From Sphingomonas hankookensis (GTDB taxonomy: Bacteria; Pseudomonadota; Alphaproteobacteria; Sphingomonadales; Sphingomonadaceae): a stretch of 64,000 bases of DNA. The stretch covers positions 310,001 through 374,000 of the forward strand of contig NZ_JAKREV010000004.1 of the NCBI RefSeq assembly GCF_022664465.1, given 5' to 3'. Numbering within the stretch: the stretch's first letter is position 1; each line of letters starts with the position of its first letter. Of this stretch, positions 1 through 8,448 are shown one piece after another. Made by a program: the position numbers and the translations under genes. The notes under the pieces are model-generated. The model was not told where the DNA came from, did no database searches, and saw nothing but the letters and a program-made list of their open reading frames with translations.

Positions 1-2
1 GC

Positions 3-644
3 CAGCATCGGGGCACCGGCCCCCGCGCCGACCGCCAGAGCGGCCCGCACGCGCACTGGGTCGGCTTCACCCCCGACAACCGCTTCCTCCATTCGGTCGA
101 CCTCGGCGCCGACACGATCTTCGCCTATGCGCTGTCGAGCGGTGAGATCGGCGAGCCCGCCATCGCATGGCGCGCACCACCCGGCGCCGGTCCACGCCAC
201 CTCGCCTACCACCCCGACCTCCCGGTCGCCTATTGCGTCACCGAACTCGCCAACACGCTGGTCACGCTCGACGCGCAGTTCGACGGCACGCTGACCACCC
301 GCGCGACCACTTCGCTGCTGCCAGCCGGCTGGCAGGGCAGTTCGCAGGCGGCGCATATCGCGATCGACCGCGCCGGCCGCCGCCTCTACGCCTCGAACCG
401 CGGGCATAACAGCATCGCCGTGTTCGACCTTGCCGAGGACGGCAGCGCGACCCTCGCCCAGCACATCGCGTGCGGCGGCGACTGGCCGCGCTTCTTCCTG
501 CTGCTGGAGGACACCGGTCAGCTGCTGGTCGCCAACGAACGCAGCGGCGAGGTCGCGGTCTTCGACCTTGCCTATGACGGCCGCCTGCGCCCGACACCGG
601 CGCGGCTCACGGTCCCCGGCGTGGTGTTCCTCGATCGGGCGTAG
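3..644 (+). CDS. lactonase family protein (7-bladed beta-propeller), 3' part only
   Basis: The gene enters from the left edge; 213 C-terminal codons are present. The reading frame carries repeated propeller-blade segments (for example GPHAHWVGFTPDNRF, then DLGADTIFAYAL, then LYASNRGHNSIAVFDL and LLVANERSGEVAVFDL) typical of the lactonase / 6-phosphogluconolactonase-like family (PF10282). Members hydrolyse sugar lactones or are of unknown function, and many are exported. The start, and any signal peptide, lie outside the window. The next gene is on the opposite strand and ends 9 bp away, so the two are convergent. The family assignment is fairly sure; the substrate cannot be read from the sequence. 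Confidence 0.8.
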   Translation, partial: QHRGTGPRADRQSGPHAHWVGFTPDNRFLHSVDLGADTIFAYALSSGEIGEPAIAWRAPPGAGPRHLAYHPDLPVAYCVTELANTLVTLDAQFDGTLTTRATTSLLPAGWQGSSQAAHIAIDRAGRRLYASNRGHNSIAVFDLAEDGSATLAQHIACGGDWPRFFLLLEDTGQLLVANERSGEVAVFDLAYDGRLRPTPARLTVPGVVFLDRA

Positions 645-653
645 GCGCGGCGC

Positions 654-1244
654 CTAGCCCAGCCGGTCCACCACTGCCGCCAGCGCTTCGTCGAGCACCC
701 CCAGCATCCCGGTCCATCCGCCGAGTGCGTCCAGCTCGCCCGGCCCGTCGGAGATCCCGCGCAGCCCCATCACCGGCACGCCGAAGCGCTGGCCGGCGCG
801 CACCACCGCGAACGTCTCCATGTCGACCATATCGGCATCGATCGCATCATAGTCGCTGCCCCCAACGATATCCGCCCCGGTCGACAGCCGCGCTACCGGC
901 CAGTCGATCGGCGTCGCCAGCGCCAGTTCGGCCCCGAAATCGGCAAAGGGCACCACCCCCTTGGCAAAGCCGATCCGCGAGGCATCCATGTCGCGCCAGG
1001 TAACGCTCGCGACCTGCCACACTGACCCCAGCGGCAGCGTGCGCGACCCCGCCGACCCGATCGATACGATCAGGTCGGGCAGGGCGGCCATCCGCGCCAG
1101 CGCAATCGCCGTCCCCGCCGCCGCCTCGATCGGCCCGACACCGGCGATCAGCGGCACGAAGCGTTCAGCGAGATGGCGTCCATATTCGTGGTCCGTCGCC
1201 ATCACGAACAGCACCTGCCGCCCCCCGATCCGCGTCATCTGCAT
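654..1244 (-). CDS. phosphorylase / MTA-SAH nucleosidase-like protein
   Basis: About 196 residues of the PNP/UDP phosphorylase superfamily. Visible marks are the N-terminal strand VLFVMATDHEYG, the glycine-rich LIVSIGSAGS loop, the base-binding stretch VDMETFAVVRAGQRFGVPV (the VDME glutamate binds ribose in this family) and GLRGISDGP. The likely job is cleaving the N-glycosidic bond of a nucleoside such as methylthioadenosine, adenosylhomocysteine or a related compound. I chose the ATG at 1244 because GGGAGA (1251-1256) sits 6 nt upstream; the ATG at 1250 touches that motif directly. Its first 80 bp overlap the 3' end of the neighbouring HTH gene in another frame, which is unusually long. Confidence 0.75.
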   Translation of the reverse strand: MQMTRIGGRQVLFVMATDHEYGRHLAERFVPLIAGVGPIEAAAGTAIALARMAALPDLIVSIGSAGSRTLPLGSVWQVASVTWRDMDASRIGFAKGVVPFADFGAELALATPIDWPVARLSTGADIVGGSDYDAIDADMVDMETFAVVRAGQRFGVPVMGLRGISDGPGELDALGGWTGMLGVLDEALAAVVDRLG

Positions 1245-1764
1245 CGCCATTCTCCCATCGTGTCGCCGGCGTCGTGGCCGCGGGATCGGGTGCGGGCAAG
1301 GCCTTGCGCGCCGTCTCCGCCGCGAGCCGCTTCTTGAATGCACGAAGATTGGCCAGCAGCAACGCGTCGCTTTCCGCCTGAGTCGCCTGGTCCGCAGGCG
1401 AAAACCGGCGATCCCGATCGTCCCCGTCATTGCGCCCACCGCGCGACAGCAACAGCCGCAACAGGCTGTCCGAATAGCGCCGGCGATGCCCGACGATCGT
1501 GCCGCCATGCCACACCGGCTCGTCCCACCCCAGTACCGCACGCTCGAACGCCGCCTGTTCGATCGTCGGCGCGACCTTGGCCAGCGCCCGGTCCCATGCG
1601 CGCGCAAACACCTCGCAGCGCCGCCGCATCCGATAGGCCGACGTGTTCGAGATCCGCGCCCGCGAACACGCATCGCGCACGCATCCCGTCTCCCCCAACG
1701 CCCGCAGAAACGCCCGACGCCGCTGCGGCGTCCACCCGTCATGCCGCATCCGATAGCCTGTCAT
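1165..1764 (-). CDS. small HTH protein, terminase-small-subunit-like
   Basis: 199 residues, very Arg-rich. The N-terminal part (WTPQRRRAFLRALGETG, then VRDACSRARISNTSAYRMRRR) is a helix-turn-helix of the kind found in phage terminase small subunits and in a chromosomal family common in sphingomonads. The middle has a FERAVLGWDEPVWHGG segment also usual in that family. A Shine-Dalgarno-like GAGGGG lies just before the ATG. The last ~27 codons run into the start of the nucleosidase gene in a different frame, so the true end may be shorter, or a frameshift may have extended it. No other phage genes are near, so it is probably not part of a prophage. Function unknown; DNA binding is inferred. Confidence 0.6.
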   Translation of the reverse strand: MTGYRMRHDGWTPQRRRAFLRALGETGCVRDACSRARISNTSAYRMRRRCEVFARAWDRALAKVAPTIEQAAFERAVLGWDEPVWHGGTIVGHRRRYSDSLLRLLLSRGGRNDGDDRDRRFSPADQATQAESDALLLANLRAFKKRLAAETARKALPAPDPAATTPATRWENGDADDADRGAAGAVRDGDGPRIWTPSR

Positions 1765-1961
1765 CGCCCGCCCCTCTAAGATTGCAGCGAACCATAAGTT
1801 CGCAGATCACCTGTAGGAAAGTGCCAAATAGGATCGCTATCGAGCATTCGGCGCAACGCGTGCGGCCACCGGAGCGCGCCATCCGTCCGACCGACCAGCA
1901 AGCCTCTAGGGGGTACGCCCGACCTGCCCTAGGCTGTCGACCGCCACGACGGAGCGACAGC

Positions 1962-2765
1962 ATGGTCTTCACCCTGACCGACATACCTAGGGCGATGCGG
2001 CAGGAAGGCTGGCCGATCGGCGCTGCCGTCATGGAACGCTGGTTCGCCGGGGCTGCCCGCATCATGCCAAATGCGGAGAAGGAAGGACGGTTGCCGCAAC
2101 GCGATGTGGAGACGCGCCTCGTTACGCTCGGCTGGTGCCGTCGCTTCGCCCGTTTCACGGCGGCCGAAAACGAACTGATCGGCACCTGGTCTTCGGCGGC
2201 ACGGTTGAACGCCGCGCGTGCTAACCTGGCCGACAAGGTCCGCGCGTGGCGACAACGGGCTGGCGCTGCGGGAGCGTTCCGGTTCGGCGATCTCGCCGCC
2301 GGGCCCGCACGGGCCGACCAGACCTGCCAGCTCAATTTCCAAAGGATCGAATCGGCGTTGTTCGGCGATGTCGACGATTTCTACGCGGCAATCGGGCGGG
2401 GATCGGTCAAGATTGCGGTTGCCGGCGATGTCGTGCCGCTCCCCAATGGCCGCCTCCGCCTGACCATCGACGAAGTCGGCACCTATCTGCGCGACACCTA
2501 TGACTTCAACGGCGATCAGATGCTTGGCAGCTGGGGCCCAACCGGCCTGAGCCGGGCGGCGGTCTTCGCACCGGATATTCCGGTGGTTCGGGAAACGGGC
2601 AAGGACGGCGGCAACGGTGTGTTCGCCCGGCGTTACTGGTCGGTAGGCAACGAGTCCTTCCGCGATTGGCGGAGCCATTACGGCCGGGGCGGTGACTTCA
2701 CCATCTATAGCGGGATCGGCCGGCGTCGCTTGCTCCGGCCGGTCATCATGGAGTTTGCCGCATGA
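1962..2765 (+). CDS. DUF6402-like protein
   Basis: 267 residues, no signal peptide. The start is the ATG with GGAG seven bases upstream; the open frame extends further 5' but looks non-coding. Recognisable features are AMRQEGWPIGAAVMERWF near the N-terminus, TCQLNFQRIESALFGDVDDFY in the middle, the VGTYLRDTYDFNGDQMLG segment, and the C-terminal SFRDWRSHYGRGGDFTIYS. This pattern matches what I remember of DUF6402, a family found in Burkholderia and relatives, often near type VI secretion or polymorphic-toxin genes. Its biochemical role is not known to me. The stop overlaps the ATG of the next small membrane gene by 4 bp (ATGA), so the two are translated together. Confidence 0.65.
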   Translation: MVFTLTDIPRAMRQEGWPIGAAVMERWFAGAARIMPNAEKEGRLPQRDVETRLVTLGWCRRFARFTAAENELIGTWSSAARLNAARANLADKVRAWRQRAGAAGAFRFGDLAAGPARADQTCQLNFQRIESALFGDVDDFYAAIGRGSVKIAVAGDVVPLPNGRLRLTIDEVGTYLRDTYDFNGDQMLGSWGPTGLSRAAVFAPDIPVVRETGKDGGNGVFARRYWSVGNESFRDWRSHYGRGGDFTIYSGIGRRRLLRPVIMEFAA

Positions 2766-3112
2766 TCCGTCGACGCAATCGACGCATTGCGTTCGTCATT
2801 GCGGTGCTTCTGTCGTTGTTACTCGCGCTCTACCTGCTGGGCGGCTCGACGCTGTACGCGCGTACGGCAGCCCCTGACGGACGGGGCGTCGTCGAACTTT
2901 ACACCCCGGCGCGATGGCAGGCATGGCGGACGCGCGACTTCGAAATGCCGGTCGTTGCGCGCTATATCGAGCCCGACGGCACGGTGATCGCATCGAACGC
3001 GCCCATCGAGCTCTCGGGCAATGGTGAGCTTTATTGGGATGCCGATGGCGTCTCGATCGGCAGTACCGCCGTCTATGATCGCCGGACCCGCACATGGTCG
3101 GTGCAGGATTAG
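2762..3112 (+). CDS. small single-pass membrane protein, coupled to the DUF6402-like gene
   Basis: 116 residues: a basic N-terminus (MIRRRNRR), one hydrophobic helix at about residues 9-28, then a soluble, probably periplasmic, domain starting near APDGRGVVELYTPARWQ. The layout (one helix, then an S/A-PDG-V-E-Y-P opening and a short beta-rich domain) is reminiscent of DUF6201 proteins, but this is a weak match from memory. The ATG overlaps the upstream stop (ATGA). A toxin-antidote or effector-immunity pair is one possible reading of the arrangement; nothing in the sequence proves it. Confidence 0.6.
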   Translation: MIRRRNRRIAFVIAVLLSLLLALYLLGGSTLYARTAAPDGRGVVELYTPARWQAWRTRDFEMPVVARYIEPDGTVIASNAPIELSGNGELYWDADGVSIGSTAVYDRRTRTWSVQD

Positions 3113-3508
3113 ACCAATTGATATTCCGTCTGCGGGGGGCTGCAACGCCGTTCCATCCCTCTTCGTCACTCCGGCGCAGGCGGGAGTCCGTAATACGCTG
3201 ACGGTGCGAATCCAGTCGAAACGCCAGCGTGTACGGATTCCCGCCTGCGCGGGAATGACGAAATTCCGTGGTTATCGCCGAACCTCGACCGGCCCTGCCA
3301 CCCATACTATCGCTATTGCAAAGCGAAATCATTTATGATCTGATAAAGATCGGTTTTGCCGTCCGTAACGCGGATTCACCTACTTCCCCCGACTGGAACC
3401 GGTTGCTAAGGGCCACGGGTACAGCTCGATAACCTACCCGCGGCGGCCATACCGTCGACGGCCCTCGGCCCGTCGAATCCCGCCCGCGACCAACTGGGAA
3501 GGATCCGC
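3113..3508. other. intergenic region upstream of acnA
   Basis: 396 bp without a credible gene. It holds a REP-type palindrome (3164-3260) and then an AT-richer stretch (about 3300-3360) that is the likely acnA promoter area. A usable Shine-Dalgarno (GGAAGGA, near 3498) precedes the acnA ATG. I could not define -35/-10 boxes with confidence. Confidence 0.5.
3164..3260. repeat. REP-type extragenic palindrome
   Basis: Two inverted arms, CGTCACTCCGGCGCAGGCGG on the left and the near-complement ending CCTGCGCGGGAATGACG on the right, surround a ~45-bp centre that is itself partly paired. The same family, with CGTCATTCC/GGAATGACG outer ends, occurs at 61204-61299 and, in variant form, at 21421, 25608 and 25741. 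Confidence 0.8.
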
Positions 3509-6184
3509 ATGACCGCTATCGGCCAGGACACGCTCGGCACCCGCGACACGCTCGACGTCGGCGGCAAGACCTATTCTTATTATTCGCTGGCGAAGGCCGC
3601 TGCAAAGCTCGGCGACGTGTCGCGGCTGCCCTTCTCGATGAAGGTGCTGCTGGAGAACATGCTGCGCTTCGAGGACGGCGTGACCGTCACCCCGGAAGAC
3701 GCGCAGGCGCTGGTCGACTGGCAGAAGGATGCCCGCTCGGACCGCGAGATCCAGTATCGCCCCGCGCGCGTGCTGATGCAGGACTTCACCGGCGTCCCCT
3801 GCGTCGTCGATCTGGCGGCGATGCGCGATGCGATCACCACGCTCGGCGGCGACGCGGGCAAGATCAACCCGCAGGTTCCCGTCCACCTCGTCATCGACCA
3901 CTCGGTCATGGTCGACGAATTCGGCACGCCGCAGGCCGCCGAGGCGAATGTCGAGCTCGAATATCAGCGCAACATCGAACGCTATGAGTTCCTGAAATGG
4001 GGTTCGAAGGCGCTCGACAATTTCTCGGTCGTGCCCCCGGGCACCGGCATCTGCCACCAGGTGAACCTGGAATATGTCGCGCAGGCGGTGTGGTCGTCGG
4101 AATCGACCGACGGCAGCGGCACCATCGCCTATCCCGACACGCTGGTCGGCACCGACAGCCACACCACGATGGTCAATGGCCTCGGCGTGCTCGGCTGGGG
4201 CGTGGGCGGCATCGAGGCGGAAGCGGCGATGCTCGGCCAGCCGGTGTCGATGCTGATCCCCGAAGTCGTCGGCTTCAAGCTGACCGGCAAGCTGGGTGAG
4301 GGCATCACCGCCACCGACCTCGTGCTGACCGTCACGCAGATGCTGCGCGCCAAGGGCGTGGTCGGCCGCTTCGTCGAATTCTACGGTCCGGGCCTGTCGT
4401 CGATGACGCTCGCCGACCGTGCGACGATCGCCAACATGGCGCCCGAATATGGCGCGACCTGCGGTTTCTTCCCGATCGACGACAAGACGATCGAATACAT
4501 GCGCCTGACCGCGCGTCCGGCCGAGGTCATCGCGCTGACCGAAGCCTATGCGAAGGCCAACGGTTTCTGGCGTGACGAGAACGCGGTCGACCCGATCTTC
4601 ACCGACACGCTCGAACTCGACATGTCGTCGGTTGTGCCGTCGCTCGCCGGTCCGAAGCGTCCGCAGGACCGCGTCGAACTGCCCAGCGTCGATGACGTGT
4701 TCAACGCCGACCTGACCAACGTCTACAAGAAGGCCGCCGCCGTCCGTACGCCGGTCGAGGGTGCCACCCACGACATCGGCGACGGTGACGTCGTAATCGC
4801 CGCGATTACCTCGTGCACCAACACGTCGAACCCGTCGGTGCTGGTCGCCGCCGGCCTCGTCGCGCGCAAGGCGAACAAGCTGGGCCTGAAGCCCAAGCCG
4901 TGGGTCAAGACCTCGCTGGCGCCCGGTTCGCAGGTCGTCACCGATTATCTCGACAAGGCGGGCCTGACCGAAGACCTGAACGCGGTCGGCTTCAACCTCG
5001 TCGGCTATGGCTGCACCACCTGCATCGGCAATTCGGGTCCGCTGGCAGCCCCGATCTCGGCGGCGATCAACGGCAACGACATCGTCGCCGCGTCGGTCCT
5101 GTCGGGCAACCGTAATTTCGAAGGCCGCGTGTCGGCCGATGTGCGCGCCAACTTCCTCGCGTCGCCGCCGCTCGTCGTGGCCTATGCGCTGAAGGGCACC
5201 GTGACGCAGGACATGGTGTCGACGCCGATCGGGCAGGGCTCGGACGGGCAGGACGTCTATCTGAAGGACATCTGGCCGTCGAACGAGGAAGTCGCCGACC
5301 TGATGGCCGCCAACATCGACGACGGCATGTTCCGCTCGCGCTACGGCAACGTCTATGCCGGCGACAAGCACTGGGCCGGCATCTCGGTCGAGGGATCGGA
5401 CACGTACAAGTGGCCGACGTCGAGCACCTACATCGCCAATCCGCCCTATTTCGACGGGCTGACGATGACCCCGAACCCGATCTCGGACATCATAGAGGCC
5501 AAGCCGCTGGCGATCCTCGGCGACTCGATCACCACCGACCACATTTCGCCGGCCGGTTCGATCAAGGCGGACAGCCCGGCCGGAACTTTCCTGCAAGAAC
5601 ATCAGGTTAGCCGCCGCGACTTCAATTCCTACGGTGCCCGTCGCGGTAACCACGATGTCATGATGCGCGGCACCTTCGCCAATATCCGCATCAAGAACGA
5701 AATGGTCCCCGGTGTCGAAGGCGGCATGAGCCGCTACGACGGCGAGGTCATGCCGATCTATGACGCCGCGATGCGCCACAAGGCCGACGGCACCCCGCTG
5801 GTCGTCATCGCCGGCAAGGAATATGGCACCGGCTCCTCGCGCGACTGGGCGGCCAAGGGCACCAACCTCCTCGGCGTCCGCGCCGTCATCACCGAGAGCT
5901 TCGAGCGCATCCACCGTTCGAACCTCGTCGGCATGGGCGTGCTGCCGCTGCAGTTCGCAGAGGGCGTGACCCGTCAGACGCTGGGCCTGACCGGCGACGA
6001 AACCTTCACGATCCAGGGCGTGGCCGACCTGCGCCCGCGTCAGGACGTCGAAGTCATCATGGTCCGCGCCGACGGCACGACCGAGACGTTCCAGACCAAG
6101 TGCCGGATCGATACCGTCAACGAGCTGGAATATTTCCTGAACGGCGGCATCCTGCAGTACGTGCTGCGCAAGCTGGCCGCGTAA
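3509..6184 (+). CDS. acnA: aconitate hydratase A
   Basis: 891 residues, full length for the AcnA/IRP-type aconitase. It interconverts citrate and isocitrate in the TCA cycle, in the cytoplasm. The [4Fe-4S] ligands are visible: Cys436 in SCTNTSNPS, and Cys502 and Cys505 in [12 protein letters not shown]. Substrate-site segments include [19 protein letters not shown] and, in the swivelling C-terminal domain, [15 protein letters not shown] and [19 protein letters not shown]. The ATG has GGAAGGA upstream. A terminator hairpin follows 22 bp after the stop. A three-block element further downstream is shared with the region after fumC, another TCA gene in this window. No neighbour shares an operon with it. 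Confidence 0.97.
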   Translation: MTAIGQDTLGTRDTLDVGGKTYSYYSLAKAAAKLGDVSRLPFSMKVLLENMLRFEDGVTVTPEDAQALVDWQKDARSDREIQYRPARVLMQDFTGVPCVVDLAAMRDAITTLGGDAGKINPQVPVHLVIDHSVMVDEFGTPQAAEANVELEYQRNIERYEFLKWGSKALDNFSVVPPGTGICHQVNLEYVAQAVWSSESTDGSGTIAYPDTLVGTDSHTTMVNGLGVLGWGVGGIEAEAAMLGQPVSMLIPEVVGFKLTGKLGEGITATDLVLTVTQMLRAKGVVGRFVEFYGPGLSSMTLADRATIANMAPEYGATCGFFPIDDKTIEYMRLTARPAEVIALTEAYAKANGFWRDENAVDPIFTDTLELDMSSVVPSLAGPKRPQDRVELPSVDDVFNADLTNVYKKAAAVRTPVEGATHDIGDGDVVIAAITSCTNTSNPSVLVAAGLVARKANKLGLKPKPWVKTSLAPGSQVVTDYLDKAGLTEDLNAVGFNLVGYGCTTCIGNSGPLAAPISAAINGNDIVAASVLSGNRNFEGRVSADVRANFLASPPLVVAYALKGTVTQDMVSTPIGQGSDGQDVYLKDIWPSNEEVADLMAANIDDGMFRSRYGNVYAGDKHWAGISVEGSDTYKWPTSSTYIANPPYFDGLTMTPNPISDIIEAKPLAILGDSITTDHISPAGSIKADSPAGTFLQEHQVSRRDFNSYGARRGNHDVMMRGTFANIRIKNEMVPGVEGGMSRYDGEVMPIYDAAMRHKADGTPLVVIAGKEYGTGSSRDWAAKGTNLLGVRAVITESFERIHRSNLVGMGVLPLQFAEGVTRQTLGLTGDETFTIQGVADLRPRQDVEVIMVRADGTTETFQTKCRIDTVNELEYFLNGGILQYVLRKLAA

Positions 6185-6206
6185 GCGACCAGCCTTGCCG
6201 GCACCG

Positions 6207-6246
6207 AAAGGGCCGCGTCTCCGACCAGGAGGCGCGGCCTTTTTCG
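6207..6246 (+). terminator. acnA terminator
   Basis: GGCCGCGTCTCC and GGAGGCGCGGCC form a GC-rich hairpin preceded by AAAG and followed by a T-run (TTTTTCG). It starts 22 bp after the acnA stop and has typical Rho-independent form. Confidence 0.85.
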
Positions 6247-6287
6247 TTAGGGGAAGGGGGGAGCGGTCGAACCCGATCCGATTGCCG

Positions 6288-6415
6288 CTGTCCTACAGCG
6301 GCGGAGTGCCATTATAGCCGCAACGGCTCTTTCTCACCGTCGATCCGTCGCGCCGCGACCGCCGACCTGTCGGTCGGCACGAAACGCGCACGAGTGTGAA
6401 CTTAGTGAACTTTGG
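6288..6415 (+). repeat. three-block intergenic element, copy 1 (after acnA)
   Basis: The right end is a 25-bp sequence (6391-6415) containing the direct repeat GTGAACTT-A-GTGAACTT. It is identical to 20012-20036 downstream of fumC. Flanking GAAACGCG, a TCCTACA block 100 bp upstream and a TGCCAT block 16 bp after that recur in the same order and almost the same spacing in copy 2. Function unknown; see findings. Confidence 0.6.
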
Positions 6416-6452
6416 CCTCGCGCCCTGTCCTGCGCGGAGCAGCCGTCAGACG

Positions 6453-7544
6453 CTACGCCGTGGCGAGCGGCGCTGCCGGAACGGCCGGGCGGCTCTTGTG
6501 GAACACCCGCTCGACATACTTCCACAAGAGCGTCGCGATGATCGTCGAGATGCCGAGGATGAACGCGAAATAGGTCAGCCGCTCGACCGCGAAGTTCACC
6601 ACGCCGATCCCCAGATTCGCCTCGAACCAATAGGGTTTGAGCTGATCGGCGAGGAAGCCGTGGCACAGATACAGGCTGTACGAGATCGCACCGTAGAATT
6701 TGAGGATGCGGTGGTCGAGGAACCGCACCACCAGCGATTCCTGATGGGTGACGATATGGCCGAGAATCACGCAGATCGCGACCAGCTGCACGATCGGCTG
6801 TGCGAACAGCGTGATCGGGTTGGCATTCAGCCATCCGGCCGGCATCGGCGCCAGCACCGCGCAGATCGCGGTCGCCACCACGAAGCTGGGGAAGCGCAGC
6901 CACCCGCCGAACGACCGTCCGTCCCGCCACGACAGCGCCAGCCATCCCCCCGCCGACGCCATCGAGAAGCCGACCAGCGGCAGCCGGTCGACGCTGAACG
7001 CCGAAATCAGCCACGGCATCTGGCCAAGGATCAGTGCCAGCACCAGCAGCCCGATCGCCGCCGCGCCCAATAGCGGGCGATGCCGCTCCGAAGGGGTCAG
7101 CAGCAGCAGCGCTGCCGACAGGACATAGAATTGCTGCTCGACCGCCAGCGTCCAGGTATAGCCGAACGCGCCCCACTCCGCGGTCCACAGGATCAGATAG
7201 TTCTGGAGATAGGCGATATAGGCCGGCACGTGCCACAAGGGCATTTCATCGTTCAGCACCAGCCACGGCAGCGCGAACGCCAGCACGACATAATAGACCG
7301 GACAGATGCGCGCGAACCGGCGGGTCCAGAAATTCCCCAACGCCGTACCGACCGCGGTCTCGCGCCGCTCGATCGACCGCCGCGTGTCGTAGAGGATCGA
7401 CAGGATCAGGAATCCGCTAAGCGCGAAGAACAGGTTGACGGCATATCCGCCGATCTGGGTTCGACCCGCCACAGTATGGCAAAAGACTACGGCGACCGAA
7501 GCGATCGCCCTTAGCCCGTCGAACCCCGCAATACGCTTGCCCAA
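6453..7544 (-). CDS. acyltransferase 3 family membrane protein (OafA/YrhL type)
   Basis: 363 residues with about ten hydrophobic helices. The opening RIAGFDGLRAIASVAVVFCHT carries the FDGLRA signature and the catalytic-type histidine of the acyltransferase-3 family; NLFFALSGFLIL and YTWTLAVEQQFYVL (WTLxxExxFY) are further marks. Such proteins transfer acetyl or other acyl groups from the cytoplasm onto sugars of lipopolysaccharide, capsule or peptidoglycan, in the inner membrane. The start is a TTG (TTGGGCAAGCGT) with AAAGGG upstream. It stands alone, convergent with acnA; the mannose-nucleotide genes just upstream on the same strand would fit a surface-polysaccharide context. The acceptor is unknown. 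Confidence 0.85.
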   Translation of the reverse strand: MGKRIAGFDGLRAIASVAVVFCHTVAGRTQIGGYAVNLFFALSGFLILSILYDTRRSIERRETAVGTALGNFWTRRFARICPVYYVVLAFALPWLVLNDEMPLWHVPAYIAYLQNYLILWTAEWGAFGYTWTLAVEQQFYVLSAALLLLTPSERHRPLLGAAAIGLLVLALILGQMPWLISAFSVDRLPLVGFSMASAGGWLALSWRDGRSFGGWLRFPSFVVATAICAVLAPMPAGWLNANPITLFAQPIVQLVAICVILGHIVTHQESLVVRFLDHRILKFYGAISYSLYLCHGFLADQLKPYWFEANLGIGVVNFAVERLTYFAFILGISTIIATLLWKYVERVFHKSRPAVPAAPLATA

Positions 7545-7657
7545 CGGTCACCCTTTCCACAACGTCGCGGTCCGACGCCTACGCGAACTCCACGCTATTG
7601 GGCAACCGGCTGCTCCCGTACGGTGAACCGCAACGGGGCAGCTGTGTCATTTCAGGC

Positions 7658-8404
7658 TCATTTCTGACAGGCGATGATCGCCTCGATCACGGCCTGCGTT
7701 TCCTGCGGATCGCGGATCTTCACCGTGTCCATGCCCGCCGCCTTGGGGGCATAGTCGTTGCCGCCCGGAAAGATCGCATCGCCGACGAACAGCATGTCAT
7801 CGGTCGCGATGCCGCTGATATCGGCGAGCTTGGCGAGGCCGGTCGCCTTGTCGACGCCTTCCTTGGTAATGTCGATCGACGTCGCGCCGCCCATGTTGAT
7901 CGAAAGGCCCGGCAGCCGCTGCTTCAGGTCGGCCTGAATGATCTTGCGCTTCTCGAACTTGGGGTCCCAATGTTCCTTGGCGTCGATCGGCGCCTGCTGG
8001 CCCAATGCCGAGAAGGTGATCTGGCTGCCGCGATCCTCGATCCGTTCGCCCCAGGTCTGTTCGGGGACGAAGCCGGTCGCCTCCAGCGCGGCATCGAACG
8101 CCGCCAGGATCTTCGCCTTGGTCGCATCGTCGAACAGGTCGGCATAGACCGTGTTCCAGCGGCCATCACCATGGGTGTAGAGCTTGGTCCCGCTGGTCGG
8201 CATCATCCACAGCCGCGACAGGTCGGCGCGCGCGGGCAGGCGGGTGGCGACCTGCTTTTCGAACTGCGGCCAGTCGCCGCCCGAAATGATCGCGACATGC
8301 GCGACGCCCAGCAGGTCGGCCAGCGCCTCGCCCATCGGCTCGGTCAGCTGCTGCTTGCTTTCGGCCAGCGTCCCGTCGAGGTCGAAGGCGATCAGTTGCT
8401 TCAT
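7658..8404 (-). CDS. HAD-IIB phosphatase fold protein, phosphomannomutase-like
   Basis: 248 residues. The HAD motifs are FDLDGTLAESK (motif I, nucleophile and acid Asp pair), IISGGDW (motif II) and the motif IV acidic end MLFVGDAIFPGGNDY. The cap has the ISFDI-like segment GGATSIDITKEGVDKATGL, as in eukaryote-type phosphomannomutases (PMM2 family), which use a HAD fold instead of the usual alpha-D-phosphohexomutase. It likely converts mannose-6-P to mannose-1-P: it sits 44 bp downstream of manC on the same strand, so the two would make GDP-mannose in sequence. A plain sugar phosphatase remains possible. Confidence 0.75.
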   Translation of the reverse strand: MKQLIAFDLDGTLAESKQQLTEPMGEALADLLGVAHVAIISGGDWPQFEKQVATRLPARADLSRLWMMPTSGTKLYTHGDGRWNTVYADLFDDATKAKILAAFDAALEATGFVPEQTWGERIEDRGSQITFSALGQQAPIDAKEHWDPKFEKRKIIQADLKQRLPGLSINMGGATSIDITKEGVDKATGLAKLADISGIATDDMLFVGDAIFPGGNDYAPKAAGMDTVKIRDPQETQAVIEAIIACQK

Positions 8405-8448
8405 GGGATACTCCGCGTTGGCGCGGCGCTCGGGCCGGCCGGAAAAGA

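Noticed and set aside
1165..1764. Prophage marker (terminase small subunit)
   Set aside because: No other phage genes, integrase or att-like repeats nearby; this HTH family is common on sphingomonad chromosomes.
3434..5914. 826-codon open frame antisense to acnA
   Set aside because: It mirrors the GC-rich codon pattern of acnA (third-position shadow), is full of Arg/Asp/Val repeats with no domain, and acnA itself is certain.
6396..7073. ORF starting in the GTGAACTT repeat (MNLVNFG..)
   Set aside because: Antisense to the acyltransferase; the start is only the repeat itself read as codons, and the same peptide start occurs at copy 2 without continuation.
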